Assembly: GCA_032622095.1 (NCBI GenBank)
Contig: CP136063.1
Coordinates: 26,662,987-26,726,986 of the forward strand
DNA from: Siphonodentalium dalli
Lineage: Eukaryota; Mollusca; Scaphopoda; Gadilida; Siphonodentaliidae
Length of the DNA: 64,000 nucleotides
Direction: 5' to 3'
In this document: one piece after another, positions 21,691 through 33,619 of the stretch
Position numbering within the stretch: the stretch's first letter is position 1
Layout: every line of letters begins with the position of its first letter
The notes under the pieces: generated by a model
Database searches by the model: none
What the model was told of the DNA's origin: nothing
The model's input: only the letters and a program-made list of their open reading frames with translations
Program-made: the position numbers and the translations under genes

Positions 21691-22299
21691 GAGCGTGCAC
21701 TTGTGGTGTTTTATTCCATTGTTCTCCGACTTGTGGGTTGCAACACATAAGTCGCTTACCGGAGAAGTTTTTCAAAGAGAAAACAAATTGGGGGTGGAAC
21801 TGGATAAGAGACATATGCTCTGCGTGCAAAGCGTTTTGCTTATATGCATGTTTTGTATAAAGCCCGTGATTGTATTCGCGGTCAAATACTCTCAGTATAG
21901 AGACTACTCTTGACCACCTATATATATATTACTATTTCATATTAATGATTCAAACTATAAGAAGAGCGTTTTTATTTTTAGATTTGACATAAAATAATGC
22001 CCCACATGCATGCATACTGTTAACGGGGTAAAATATCATAATAAACTCGACTACCTGTTGCTAATACATGAAACTCAGAATGAACTCTACAACGCTTTGC
22101 TAATAACAATAACGATTCACATAATTAATCTGTCCACCATTTGTTCGAATCCCATATGTTTATAGCTAACTTTGCTACTACATAATAACGATTAACTTGA
22201 TTTATACCACGATCGCCTATCTTACTATATAAATAAAGCCATCTGTTTAAATTTTACATTTAATCAACACCTGTTGATTAAACGTGCCTACTGTTGATT

Positions 22300-22400
22300 A
22301 AACTTCGCAGCCAGCGGCCATCTTGGATTTCAAATTACAATCCATTAGCACGGGCTACAGGTCGGACTGTTCGTCTGATCATCATGAAATTTCTCCATAC
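22300..22400. repeat. Isolated unit of the ATGGC array
   Basis: CAGCGGCCATCTTGGATTTC, AATCCATTAGCACGGGCTAC and GTTCGTCTGATCATCATGAA match the 155-164-bp unit tandemly arrayed at 24.42-25.35 kb. The intervening 2 kb interrupts the array. Confidence 0.8.
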
Positions 22401-22537
22401 AATTTGAACGGAAAGTTTTATCCATCGCATTGTAAAGATCGTGGCATAAACTTCGCAGAGTGGCTTAAACGTTCTCCATGCAATTTGAACGGGAAAGTGT
22501 TTATCCATCGCATTGTAAAGATCGTGGCATAAACAAA

Positions 22538-22682
22538 ATATACGCATAGTGTTTCTGAATAACAAATTAAATTTAATCCACTCGTGGGATTGGCGATTTA
22601 CACCACTCGCTGAAGCTCGTGGTGTAAATCGCCAATCCCACTCGTGGATTAAATTTGTTATTCAGAAACACTATGCGTATAT
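22538..22682. repeat. Near-perfect 145-bp palindrome
   Basis: The left arm starts ATATACGCATAGTGTTTCTG and the right arm ends CAGAAACACTATGCGTATAT. The arms match over about 68 bp apart from one 5-bp length difference (TTAAA) and the centre, with almost no loop (CTGAAG). It contains the CCACTCGTGGGATTGGCG block in both arms. Long, nearly loopless palindromes are unstable, so this one is either young or under replacement by a copying mechanism. Confidence 0.93.
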
Positions 22683-22804
22683 TCTCTATATAAACTGCCC
22701 GAGGTTTAAACTCATAATACATTTTACCACGTTTTGCTAATTATGTATTAACGATTTATCTGCGATGACCTACGGCAGCGTAGAACTGCCACCTCCTCTT
22801 TTGT

Positions 22805-22937
22805 TACTAACTTGTTTAAACAAGTTACTAACTTGTTTAATCAAGTTAGCTAACTTGTTTAAACACGTTACTAACTTGTTTAATCAAGTTAGCTAACTTG
22901 CTTAATCAAGTTAGCGAACTTGATTAAACAAGTTAGC
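22805..22937. repeat. Array of 22-bp palindromic units
   Basis: Repeats of TAACTTGTTTAAACAAGTTA and TAACTTGTTTAATCAAGTTA. Each unit is itself a palindrome and about six are in tandem, so the tract can form many alternative hairpins. It ends in the inverted segment at 22930-22972. Confidence 0.92.
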
Positions 22938-24415
22938 ATCTGACCAAACACTAATAGCCATTTTATGTCGGGGGTTTCTATTCGTTGTAACCTAATAACT
23001 TTTTGGTGCATGCGCAGCAAAGGAGCCATGCATACGGCCTGGTGATGTAAGCTAATAGTAGTCAATGTTGCACGGTGCGGCTAGGGCATGTGTTTGTATA
23101 TATACATACGATCACACCACTTTAACTAAATGGGGTCGGAAAACCAGTTCCAATTACAGGCGCAATTATAGTGAGAATATTTTGCCATAATTATGAATAC
23201 CTGGTGCAATATCGATATACGGATATTTTATATTTCATGTTTGGGAAAGGCTGCCTCCTATGTTCATTTACGCAAAGCGCCAATGTGACCTACCCCGAAG
23301 ACATATATACGAGATAACTCCCGCCAACGATAATGTGCGTAAAGTCTATCATTTAAAGGTAATCGATCCGACCAGACGATCCCCATATCATGTCATATCA
23401 TCAAGCTACAACAACAACAACAACAACAACAACATTTCTTTAAAAAAAAGGTCAACGGCATCTATCGCATTATACTCTACGGGTCAATTTATCTACGTGT
23501 ATCAATTTTCACTGACCAGATTGCAACACGTTTGTGTATGTAATTAAATATTTAATTTAATTAATGATTAGTGCCATTTTAAGACATCTGATGTCAACGG
23601 GACCTATCTAATAAGATTCCCCGGGTCAAATTACTCATATATGTACATTTTCGGCTCCGATGATCCAGCCGTTCCTGTATAAACAATCAGGAGATAAAAG
23701 CCAATTGCGACAGCTTTTCATGTTTGACACTGTGTGTCACTGGTAGTCCCTCGTGTGACGTCACACAAAGGAAGATTAACGATTCAAACTGCATCATCCA
23801 TAATCAATCGCATGAATCTCCAAAACTTCGACAACGGGCTCACCACAAAAAAATAATTTTCGGCAACGTGCTCAGTGGATTAGCGGGCATCGATATTGAC
23901 TGAGATAAATTACACCCGTGTAATCATCTAATTTACCGAAATTACAGGGAATAATAAATATATGTACAGGGATATACAAATTAGTTTATTGGTTGGCGAC
24001 TTGAATATACTTTGGGTGATATTCTGTGTCATTGCTAATTGATTGGTGCATACTCAAGAGTCATAGACCTAACATCCCATGTACGACCACAGTGAGATGT
24101 ACCCGGTCTAAATATAGATAGCACCTGTATGACTGCAGACAGGTGTGATGCCGATCTGGTTTATTATTGTTTATCACTGATAGCATTAATTATAGGTTTA
24201 TGAAATAAAGAATTATGTTGACATTTCTAACGATGTTTTAAAGGGACCCACGCGAGTGATCGCGAGCTTCATTTGCCCTGATCTTGTGTCATATGTTCGA
24301 CAGCTGCTGATAATTTCAACAATGTATAAATATTTTCAACAAGAAATCAGTATGTTTCAACCAATAGAAAAACCCGACATATAATGGCTATTAGTGATTG
24401 GTCAGATGCTAACTT
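22930..24415. mobile_element. Segment bounded by 43-bp inverted repeats
   Basis: AAGTTAGCATCTGACCAAAC through CCATTTTATGTCGGG (22930-22972) is the reverse complement of 24373-24415 with few mismatches. The 1.4 kb between has no recognisable gene. It includes a short AAC repeat (about 23408-23433) and a GT-rich promoter-like stretch without clear function. With the palindromic tracts to its left it interrupts the 155-164-bp array, so it may be an inserted foldback-type element. Confidence 0.6.
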
Positions 24416-25350
24416 GTACCTTTGGTCAGACCATTATGAAATTTGTGATGGCTATTGACATTGACTTGTAGATGGGAACGAGTCATTTTGGTGTCATTCG
24501 GGAAAAAAACATGGCCGCCAGCAGCCATCTTGGATTTCAAAATTTAGCCCATTAGCACGGGCTACAGGTCGTACTGTTCGTCTGATCATCATGAAATTTG
24601 TCATGGATGTTAATATTGCATGTAGATGGGAACGAGTCATTTTGGGGTCGTTCGGCCTAAAAACATGGCCGCCAGCAGCCATCTTGGATTTGACTCTTTG
24701 CATGGCCAAATCCTTTGACACGGGCTACAGGTCGTACCTTTGGTCGGATCATAATGAGATTTGTCATGGCTGTTGACATTGAGATGTAGATGGAAACGAA
24801 TCATTTTGGGGTCATTCAGCCAAAAAACATGGCCGCCAGCGGCCATCTTGGATTTCAAATTTCAATCCATTAGCACGGTCTACAGGTCGTACTGTTCGTC
24901 TAATCATCATGAAATTTGTCATGAATGTTAATATTGACATGTAGATGGGAACGAGTCATTTTGGGGTCGTTCGGCCAAAAACCATGGCCGCCAGCAGCCA
25001 TCTTGGATTTTACTTTTTGCATGACCAAATCCTTTTGCACGGGCTACAGGTCGTAGCTTTAGTCGGATCATTATGAAATTTGTCATGGATGTTAACAATG
25101 ACATGTAGATGGGAACGAGTCTTTTTGGGGTCATTCGGCAAAAAAACATGGCCACCAGCAGCCATCTTGGATTTTACTCTTTGTATGACTAAATCCTCTG
25201 GCACGGGCTACACGGTCGTATCTTTTGTCTGATCATCATGGAATTTGTGATGGATGTTAACAATGACATGTAAATGGGAACGAGTCTTTTGGGGTCATTC
25301 GGCAAAAAAACATGGCTGCCAGCGGCCATCTTGGATTTTACTCTTTGCAT
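24416..25350. repeat. 155-164-bp tandem array with AAGATGGC core, 6 copies
   Basis: CCATCTTGG recurs at 24524, 24679, 24843, 24998, 25162 and 25326. Each unit contains AGCACGGGCTACAGGTCGTA, GATCATNATGAAATTTGTCA, AGATGGGAACGAGTCATTTT and CATGGCCGCCAGCAGCCATC. In reverse orientation each unit holds a CCAAGATGGC-type motif, close to the known YY1 consensus. The array is intronic in the TSP1 gene. Confidence 0.93.
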
Positions 25351-25429
25351 AACTAGGCCTTTCAACTTTCCACATTCCTAATCACTCCATTGACAGTAAC
25401 ACATGAAATTATTCCCTTTCCAAGTTGAG

Positions 25430-26035
25430 CTACAGTGTCATTGACACTTTCATTTCGTATCCCATTTGTTTATGTATTAACGATTTATCTGAGATAACTT
25501 ACATACTTTATTTCGTGTCCCATTTTGTATGTATTAACGATTTATCTGAGATAACCTGCATACTTTATTTCGTATCCCATTTGTTTATATATTAACGATT
25601 TATCTGAGATAACATGCATACTTTATTTTGTATCCCATTTGTTTATGTATTAATGATTTATCTGAGATAACCTACATACTTTATTTCGTATCCCGTCCTT
25701 TTATGGCTAACATTGCTACCACATAATAACGATTAACATGATATAAACTACCCGGGGTTTAAACTCATAATACAATTTACCACGTTTTGCTAATTATGTT
25801 TAACGATTTATCTGAGATAACCTGCATACTTTACTTTGTATCCCATTTGTTTATGTATTAACGATGTATCTGCGATGACCTGCTTTATTTCGTATCCCAT
25901 TTGTTTATGTATTAACGATTTATCTGAGATAACCTGCAGACTTTATTTCGTGTCCCATTTGTTTATGTATTAACGATTTGTCAGAGATAACCTACATACT
26001 TTATTTCGTATCCCATTCGTTTATGGCTAAATTTT
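25430..26035. repeat. 58-bp tandem array, about 9 copies
   Basis: The unit is TATCCCATTTGTTTATGTAT plus AACGATTTATCTGAGATAAC and CATACTTTATTTCG. A divergent block at about 25690-25800 interrupts it and matches 22690-22745 (GTTTAAACTCATAATACA, CCACGTTTTGCTAATTATG). Confidence 0.92.
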
Positions 26036-26067
26036 CGGGAGAGTATACTACCCGTCTATATACTCAC

Positions 26068-26860
26068 TGTCATGCGCCCCACTGCACATTATGAATATAT
26101 AATCCCTGTCGTTCGCCCCACTGCACGTTATGATATATAATTCCTATCGTGCGCCCACTGCATGTTATGATATATAATCCCTGTCGTTCGCCCCACATCA
26201 CGTTATGATATATAATACCTGTCGTCCGTCCCACTGCACGTTATGATATATACTCCCTGTCGTTCGCCCCACTGCACGTTATGATATATAATTTCTGTCG
26301 TACGCCCACTGCATGTTATGATATATAATCCATGTCGTGTGCATCACTGCACGTTATGATATATAATCCCTGTCTTCCACACCACTGAACGTTTTGATAT
26401 ATAATCCCTGTCTTCCACACCACTGCACGTTATGATATATAATTCCTGTCGTGTGCATCACTGCACGTTATGATATATAAGCCCTGTCTTCCACATCACT
26501 GCACGTTATGATATATACTCCCTGTCGTGCGCCCACTGCATGTTATGATATATAATTACTGTCGTGCGCTCACTGCATGTTATGATATATCATCGCTGTC
26601 GTGCGTCCCACTGCACGTTATGATATATAACCCCTGTCGTGCGCCCCACTGCACGTTATGATATATAAGCCCTGTCTTCACCACCACACCACGTTATGAT
26701 ATATATAATCCTGTCGTGCGTCCCATTGCACGTTATGATATATAATCCCTGTCTTCCACACCACTGCACGTTATGATATATAATCCCTGGCTTGCACACC
26801 ACTGCACGTTATGATATATAATCCATGACGTGCGCATCATTGAACGTTATGATATATATA
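26068..26860. repeat. 38-bp tandem array, about 21 copies
   Basis: The unit is CACTGCACGTTATGATATAT plus AATCCCTGTCGTGCGCCC, with many point variants and 1-4-bp indels. It is non-coding. Confidence 0.94.
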
Positions 26861-27387
26861 GTAGTCTTGTGGGTAGCCGTATATGTCTGTTCAATTGTAT
26901 AATAATTGTAAGAGATACTAACACATTTTAGACCTATCAAGTGTGTAATTCCACTTGTTATTATCCAAAAGGTGTTATTATCTTTTACAATTATTATTAT
27001 GTATATCTCGAACAGTGTGATATGGGGAAGTTAGAATACTGTTACAAATCTTAATATGTGTAATGGGAATTTGATATACATGACAAATCAATGTATACAT
27101 TACAATATAGCCCGTACATTTTGCAGCCACCAGTATTTAATAGTGCGGAACAATTTTTTGGCAAATATGTTTTAAGCCGTTTTGATTTTCTAAATGGTCT
27201 TTTGGTCTACTTGCCGGTTCACTACCTTGACTTTGTTTCCGTTATTCTAATGTTCTCGGTGTGGAGTTATTTACCCTAGCAGTGAGTTAACTTGTCAGAC
27301 GCCCACTTACCTATATTGGTTTCCCATAAAACAAAACTTAGGATAGGCGGATCATTGCAATGTTGACAACCAACACAGTTTACGTAC
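26861..27387. other. Intron sequence, nothing recognised
   Basis: AT-rich intron just downstream (minus strand) of the TSP1 exon at 27388-27558. I see no gene in it. Confidence 0.5.
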
Positions 27388-27558
27388 CTATAATGCACTC
27401 CGATGCCTCGCATAGTAGTGTTTCCTCGGCTTCCCCCTCACATTGATTGCCGCCTGGTCCTGCCGGGGGGTAGTTACAGGTTCTGGTCCGTACCTTGGAC
27501 CAACTTCCACATGCCATACTGCAGGGTCCGGTCTTCCATGATGACCAATGTCCATAAA
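27388..27558 (-). CDS. TSP1 domain exon
   Basis: Acceptor TTCCAGCAG, 171 bp, donor GTACGT, phase 1-1. It encodes YGHWSSWKTGPCSMACG, then SWSKVRTRTCNYPPAGPGG, NQCEGEAEETLLC and EASECIIG. All six Cys are present, plus W-x-x-W; CSMACG replaces the usual CS-x-S/T-CG, so the O-fucose acceptor residue is missing. The R-x-R ladder (KVRTR) is present. It belongs with the 37-39 kb exons by its AGPGG/EETLLC signature. Confidence 0.93.
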   Translation of the reverse strand, partial: FMDIGHHGRPDPAVWHVEVGPRYGPEPVTTPRQDQAAINVRGKPRKHYYARHRSAL

Positions 27559-27736
27559 CTGCTGGAACGACGCGACACTGTTAACAATTGTACTAAATTA
27601 GCTGATACAAGATCGTGTACATTATGTCCCTTTTACAAATACATATGTTGCACTTTTTGTGTGTGATAATAATAACATGGCCAGTTCTCTACTTATCACT
27701 TATATATACATATATATCAAAATGCAACCAAAGTGA

Positions 27737-28049
27737 AGAAGTTTGATTAAATGGGACTTTATAGTTCTATTTTTAGAACAGACCATTCAGGTGATACGAA
27801 TATTTTATTATAAAATGATATGATTAACTGGGACACCTATAATGTGTCTAATTAACGTTTTTTGTGACAATATATACAATCAAATTTCTTCGTTAGCTAA
27901 ACAACCACACGTGTTTAGACCAGAACATATTCGAAATATAATCAATATTAATCGATTGAAGCATTTCCGGACATGGGTCATCGATTCATATCTAATATTT
28001 TCTACACCGGTAACTATATATTACATGTTTACAACGAGATAGACCATCC
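27737..28049 (-). mobile_element. TTAA MITE, copy 3, truncated
   Basis: Reverse orientation. The element's left end is at 28049 (ACAACGAGATAGACCATCC, then TTAA at 28050-28053). Landmarks in reverse are GTGACAATATATAC, GTGTTTAGACCAGAACATAT, CATTTCCGGACATGGGTC and CCATTCAGGTGATACG. The other terminal 150 bp are missing. Confidence 0.8.
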
Positions 28050-28406
28050 TTAAAGTTTTAGGTAAATTGAATTACAATAAATACCGTTAACATGAAGTTG
28101 ATCTGGCGCTCTTACGAGTCCCCACAATTTAATAACCGAACAAGGATATCTCACTTCAAAGCATGTGGTAAGAAGTGCTTTTCGTGCTGTTTCTATTAAA
28201 GTTTTCGGTAGATTGAATTACAATGGAGATGAGCGTACCCTGCAGCTGGCTTTACAAAAACCATGTTTTCATGCTCAAGTCCCTGAATATCCAACTTAAC
28301 AGAGAAGAGTACGTTTATCTCCTGATTATACAGGCAACAGAAGCAACACGACATTGATGAGAAACCTCGCGCATCATTCCAAATGGAAAGCAGATTGCAC
28401 ACAAAC

Positions 28407-28577
28407 CTGGGCATGAGTTCTCGATACAGTCAACTATCTGGGTCAAACTCCCATTACAAGAAGCTCCGCCGTTGCTGGGAGGTGGATCCGTACACCACCG
28501 CGCTTGTGTTTTCGAACCGGCACCACAGGTAACCGAACAGCTTCCCATGTCAGCCCATGAAGTCCATGCACCGTCCA
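28407..28577 (-). CDS. TSP1 domain exon
   Basis: Acceptor TTTTAAG, 171 bp, donor GTTTGT, phase 1-1. It encodes DGAWTSWADMGSCSVTCG, then SKTQARWCTDPPPSNGG, ASCNGS and CIENSCPG. It is a complete six-Cys TSP1 repeat with W-x-x-W and CSVTCG. The R-x-R position is weakened to QAR. It is a sister of the exon at 19190-19360 in sequence and exon borders. Confidence 0.93.
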
Positions 28578-28599
28578 CTTAAAATCAGAAAGTGATCAC

Positions 28600-29810
28600 T
28601 GCAATTTCGTGACGTATTTAACTAAATCTTGAAAAGATGTACATACGCTGCATGACCCCGTTACCAATATACATCTGTCGCGTTTCGTGAAATATGGTAT
28701 TTTTTCCCGGTCGGCTGGACCTGGGATGTCACAATCCATTGTCACGTTGATAGGGGCCCGATATATTATATTACCCAAAATAACCCTTCATGTGGCATGT
28801 TTTATACTCGGAACAGCACCGGAATGTGACAAGCGTGAGCATTACTCATTGTTATCCTCCTCCCCATTTTCCACCCTTCTAATTGGCCCATGTGCTGTCA
28901 CGTGTCGGGCGACAAATCACACTGTCGCCCGCTGACCCGGGAGACATTGTTTTTGTCGCCCGCCTGGTATTATATTGTATTATATTTCAAGAATATCTCC
29001 AAACACACAGTGCAGTAACTCACCTATTTCACATCACTACGACGTACTAAAAAATCATAGATACCCCACGGATTCGCAAAACACATCAGTTGTGGTGTTT
29101 GCTAATTTGCATATATTTAGTGAACACTAATATTCGAACTTTTAAGTTGATACTTTTATCGGACAAGCGTTATTATTTACTTTTTACATCGAAACATCTC
29201 GGTGATTCAATTTGTTCATGTCGACATTATGATGCAAGATTGAAAGAGAGGATCCCTTGATGTTGGTTGTTTATAAATGTTCGCTGGTAGACAACGTAAT
29301 GCATACGTTTGTCGCGAATGAATGGTATTTTACGCTTATCCTCCGCGATGTCTGCCATGTGATCATAGAATTATTTAGATCGCCATGAGCACTGACACGT
29401 ATGAATGTACATTAATGAAATTGACAACTTCCCAATAGCTTTCTGGGAAGACCGTTATGAAATGAACTTCGCGAGTAAATTGCGCACACAAGACGACATT
29501 GAATATGCCACATTGCAGAGACGAGAACATACCTATGTAGTCCAGGAGATATTGGTCGACCTCTGCACCCCCCCAGGACTTAACTTCACCCCACTAATTT
29601 TCTTCCTTAAGGTCTCCTCTAATTTTGTTCGCTTGTTAACAAGAAAAAAGAGTGGCCGCAGAGACTCCAGACAAGATGGCGTCCATTTAAAAATGCACTA
29701 GGTCTCTTTGATCGCCATTATAGTAAAGATGATAGCACATGCGGTCTTGTTTTCCGCTCGATTCGTTATGCTAATATACAACCCTTACAAATTAGCCAAA
29801 AAATCCGACA
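28600..29810. other. Intron, no recognised feature
   Basis: No exon is seen. Small ORFs here have no recognisable domain or splice context. CTGTCGCCCGC-type short repeats occur around 28905-28965. Confidence 0.4.
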
Positions 29811-29814
29811 CCAG

Positions 29815-30560
29815 AATCCAATATGGCGGCCAAGATGGCCGCCGAAATGCGAAAATATGCTATTTTTCTGACATGTTACCACCTTTCGTTCGTCTCTGTG
29901 GGAAAATGTTAGAATTTTTGCGTCATATTATACATTTTTCATATAGAGGAGTCAATGGGGAACACATGGGACCATAATATGCATTCATTTCGGGATATTT
30001 TTGTCCGATATCACGTTTTCCCAAATGCCGGTATCATAGGTCAAAGCCGAATCTCCGTTAATAACGCGATGTTATGTTTCGAATCAATGAATTTTATTGC
30101 TATTATAACAACACCCATGCATATTATTTGCAGGAGATACTCGAGTTAGGATTCCTCTTATACCTGAGTAGAGGAATATTTACCAAAATCCAAGATGGCG
30201 GCCAAAATGGCCACCAGAAATAAAAAATCGCCGAAAATCGCTGATTTTAACATCAGTGAGCATTATTGTCATGACAACTCCACACCTGCTTACTATTGTA
30301 AGTTGGGAACACTTAGGCGAAGAACTTTCCTTGTACCATATCCAAATAAAAGTCCCCGAAATCCAAAATGGCGCCCACAATGGCGGACAGATTTAGAAAA
30401 ATCACCGAAATTCCCTCATATTCACATCATTGGGCATTATTGTCGAGACAACACCACCCATGCTTACAATTGAGTTGGAAATACTGAGGTGAAGTAATTA
30501 CCTTACATCTCATGCCAGAAAATGTTTTCCAAATCGAAGATGGCGGCCAAAATGGCGACC
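29815..30560. repeat. About 175-bp degenerate tandem array with AAGATGGCGGC core
   Basis: CCAAGATGGCGGCCAAAATG or close variants recur near 29820, 30190, 30362 and 30535. Units share CATTATTGTCRWGACAACWC and GGAAATACTGAGGYGAAG. AAGATGGCGGC is the textbook YY1-type motif. The array lies in a TSP1 gene intron. Confidence 0.8.
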
Positions 30561-31317
30561 GAAATTTGAAAACAAGTCTACATTCCTTTACTTTCTTACG
30601 ATGGGCGTTATTGTTTCGCGATTTCTACCCACCATTACATGTTGATATGTATGAATTATTCATTAGGGTTTGGCAAGTGATACTCAGTGAATAACTAGAG
30701 GTCAGATTCCATGGAATCAGATATACTTCCATGGTATCCCATTCCACGTGTGTGTTATGCGTATAGGTGTGTTCCTCTTCACGCGAATGCATATTGGTGT
30801 TTTGTGATCCGATGGTGGACTTGCATTGACATTTCTAAATAAGATATATATTCCAAAGGTTTGTGTCATTTGGTTCGACCCACCGTGGATGCTTAATGAC
30901 AGTCTATTGCATAATGGTCGTGACCTACTGAGCCACCATTCACCCCAGCCAATCAGATTTATTCGGTAGGGATATATTTTAGAGCTAATTATAACCCCTC
31001 GCCAAGACGCCCATATCAATTTCAACGATCACGAAATTAGGCATGTCTGATTATAGCGTAATCGACATGTAGATCAAACGGGTGCAAAGCATATTAATGT
31101 ACCATAACTGTTATTTCACATTTATTGGATAGTTCTTTCAGTTTCGGATTCAGAATATTTTAGTTTTAATGGCGGAGGAAATTAAGTCCTTTCACTATAA
31201 CAGCGATTGATAGACAAGACCTCATTCATTTTAATTTCTTCCTCCTGTGTGTTTGATGCGTTTGACCGAGTGCGCGGGCGGGAATGTTGATCCCAACTGG
31301 GAGGGCCCTTGCTGTGT

Positions 31318-31401
31318 TCAGTGTCCAAGATATTTATTATAGGAGATACATATTTTGGGTAAAAAAATATTATATCTCTGTCAAATATATTTTGGACACT
31401 G
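31318..31401. repeat. Hairpin (CAGTGTCCAAGATAT)
   Basis: Left arm CAGTGTCCAAGATATTTATT with AGGAGATA; right arm TATCTCTGTCAAATATATT with TTGGACACTG. Arms of about 30 bp, imperfect. One arm recurs at 36068-36100. Confidence 0.75.
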
Positions 31402-32654
31402 AAACTAATGGTTATAATTAGAATTCTTGAAGAGGAGGAGGCCACGAGGCAGATAATCCGACTATGTCCATGAAACCCACCTGCTGAAGCAGAAAAGACC
31501 TGCATCCTGTACCAAAAAGATTTCTTGGTAGACATGTGCCAAAAAATAGATCACTGTGTCCCATATGTAATAGTTCAGATAAACTCAAAAACAACTGAGC
31601 CTCCTAAAAGGAAACACCACGTACTTCATGTGCCCTACTAGTAATGGTCACAGGGTGAATGTGTCCAGGACAAACATTGGTCATATGCAAGGGGGATAAC
31701 TCATTCATTCATGTACCTAATAGGATAAAGGAACCTACCCCACCACTCCTTAGAGGATGAAGCAGCACTAGCACGACATCCAGAGGATGTTGACTGGCCC
31801 ATAATACATGCAAAAGGGGCACTGAGGGGAAAACACGGTTATGACACCCCCAGCCAGAAAAGCTGAATCAATACTCAGAATGGATCTCACAAAATGAGGC
31901 CATGCTCAGTGTGGTATGACGGACCTGACAGTATTTTGGAGCCCGACCGAGAGACCCAGGGGAGATATGAGAAACCGTTGGGCCCAGACCAATGGGGGGG
32001 GGGGGACCAGGGATACACCAGGAAAACATGACTGAGTTGAGCACTGGAAATCATGTCCCTGGAAAGAAAAAACATACACATAAGGGAGGGGACCAAGATG
32101 GAAAGATTGCCTGCCTCTGGTACACCAAGTCAAAGAACTGGAAATTGAAGTGTACGGGCAACCAAGGAGAGGAACTAATACCGCGAATGGAACACTGTCT
32201 GGTCATATACGGCCAATCTGTGATGCAATGAACCGGCCTGCATGGTTTCAAAATAAATGTGGAACTTAGTTTAATATCGTTCGTCAGGTGGTGATATAGG
32301 GAACCCATACCGTAGGTTAGCAGAAAGTTACAAAAACTGTGAAAACCGCCAACTGGTATGCTCAAGCACCGATGGGCATGCGGCAATAATTGTGAAATGT
32401 CGCAAAGGTGAGAATCGGTAATCGCTAAATCAGATTAGAATTAGAATCACGCCTGCCAAGTGATGTTAAACACTCGGCCCGAGGGATAACATAAAATATT
32501 CTTGGTTCAAAGTCGGTACTGTGACAAATACGATAACAAAATGGACTACATACATGACGCCTAGACACCAATGAAATGCCGATACGCTATATGATGAAAT
32601 CCTATGGTGTTAGGTGGTCACTGAAAGATACATCCCAAATCTAGAAGTAAAATT

Positions 32655-32830
32655 GAAAATGAGCGTAGTTCAGACGATAGTGTCGATGGAGCTGAACGGT
32701 CGATATTCATGATATGTTCGGCTAAGTGAATAGAGCGCCAATTTCCCCTGTGAGATATAGCACCCGCATACTAACTTATCAGGTTCACACACACAATCAA
32801 GTCCATAATACGTCTAGGTTTATCTCATAA
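32655..32830 (+). repeat. Member of a 3-copy dispersed repeat
   Basis: GAGCGTAGTTCAGACGA, CGGTCGATATTCATGA, CATACTAACTTATCA and CAAGTCCATAATACGTCT match 15915-16090 and 60945-61110 in the same order. Confidence 0.6.
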
Positions 32831-33215
32831 AAGCGGCCTAATTGTTGAATAAAAATCTAACAGATTAGAAGGCCCAAAACTATAAAGACAGGTCTCAACA
32901 AGACCTGGAATACCCCGAGGCGAAAGAAACTTATTCAGGAGCAGTTCCTGAATGCGGCACATAGCCAGAGCAATGCGATATGGCAGAAAGCAGACTGACA
33001 GAGGAAACATCAAAGTACAAAGAACGAAGGTAATAGTGTACAAAACAGTCAGTCGAATGAATGCCACTTGTCGGCGACTAGGCACAATGAGGTAGCCAAG
33101 GCAAGAAAGGGTTCGGAAAAACCGCTATGTGCCGTGACAGCATGAACCTGGATGGACTGAGACAGAACCAGCGGTAGATGCTGCAGAACCTCCATCGCTG
33201 CTCGTCGCAACGAAG

Positions 33216-33617
33216 GTTGTGGAAGCCGCGACAAATAGAGGAGGCATGACCACCAACAGATTCCGAGCCTGCAGCGCAGGCTGTACCGAGTTGACGGAGG
33301 AAAATTCATTGTTGCCCATCTCCGAGAAGGTTGTGGAAGCCGCGACTACAAATATAGGAGGCATGACCACCAACAGATTCCGGGCCGCCAGCGCAGGCTG
33401 TATCGAGTGGACAGAGGAAAATTCATTGTTTCCTGTCTCTGCGAAGGTTGTGGAAGCCGCGACTACAAATAGAGGCGGCATGACCACCAACAGACTCCGA
33501 GCCTGCAGCGCAGACTGTACCGAGTTGGCAGAGGAAAATCCATTGTTGACCGTCTCTGTGAAGGATGTGGAAGCCGCGACTACAAATAGAGGAGGCATGA
33601 CCACTAACAGACCCTGA
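33216..33617. repeat. 117-bp minisatellite, frame-preserving, 3.5 copies
   Basis: GTTGTGGAAGCCGCGAC recurs at 33216, 33330 and 33447, with GATGTGG at 33564. The period is 117 bp (39 codons), with one 3-bp loss. Both strands are open: the minus frame repeats VVMPPLFVVAASTTF, the plus frame VEAATTNRGGMTTNRF. Related single units occur near 33745 and 34540. Translation is possible but unsupported, as I found no splice sites or known domain. The high G+C and the preserved frame are notable. Confidence 0.85.
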
Positions 33618-33619
33618 GC

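Noticed and set aside
33125-33604. 159-codon repeat protein (VVMPPLFVVAAS units)
   Set aside because: Open frame explained by a 117-bp tandem repeat in GC-rich DNA. The opposite strand is open as well, so I list it as a repeat only.
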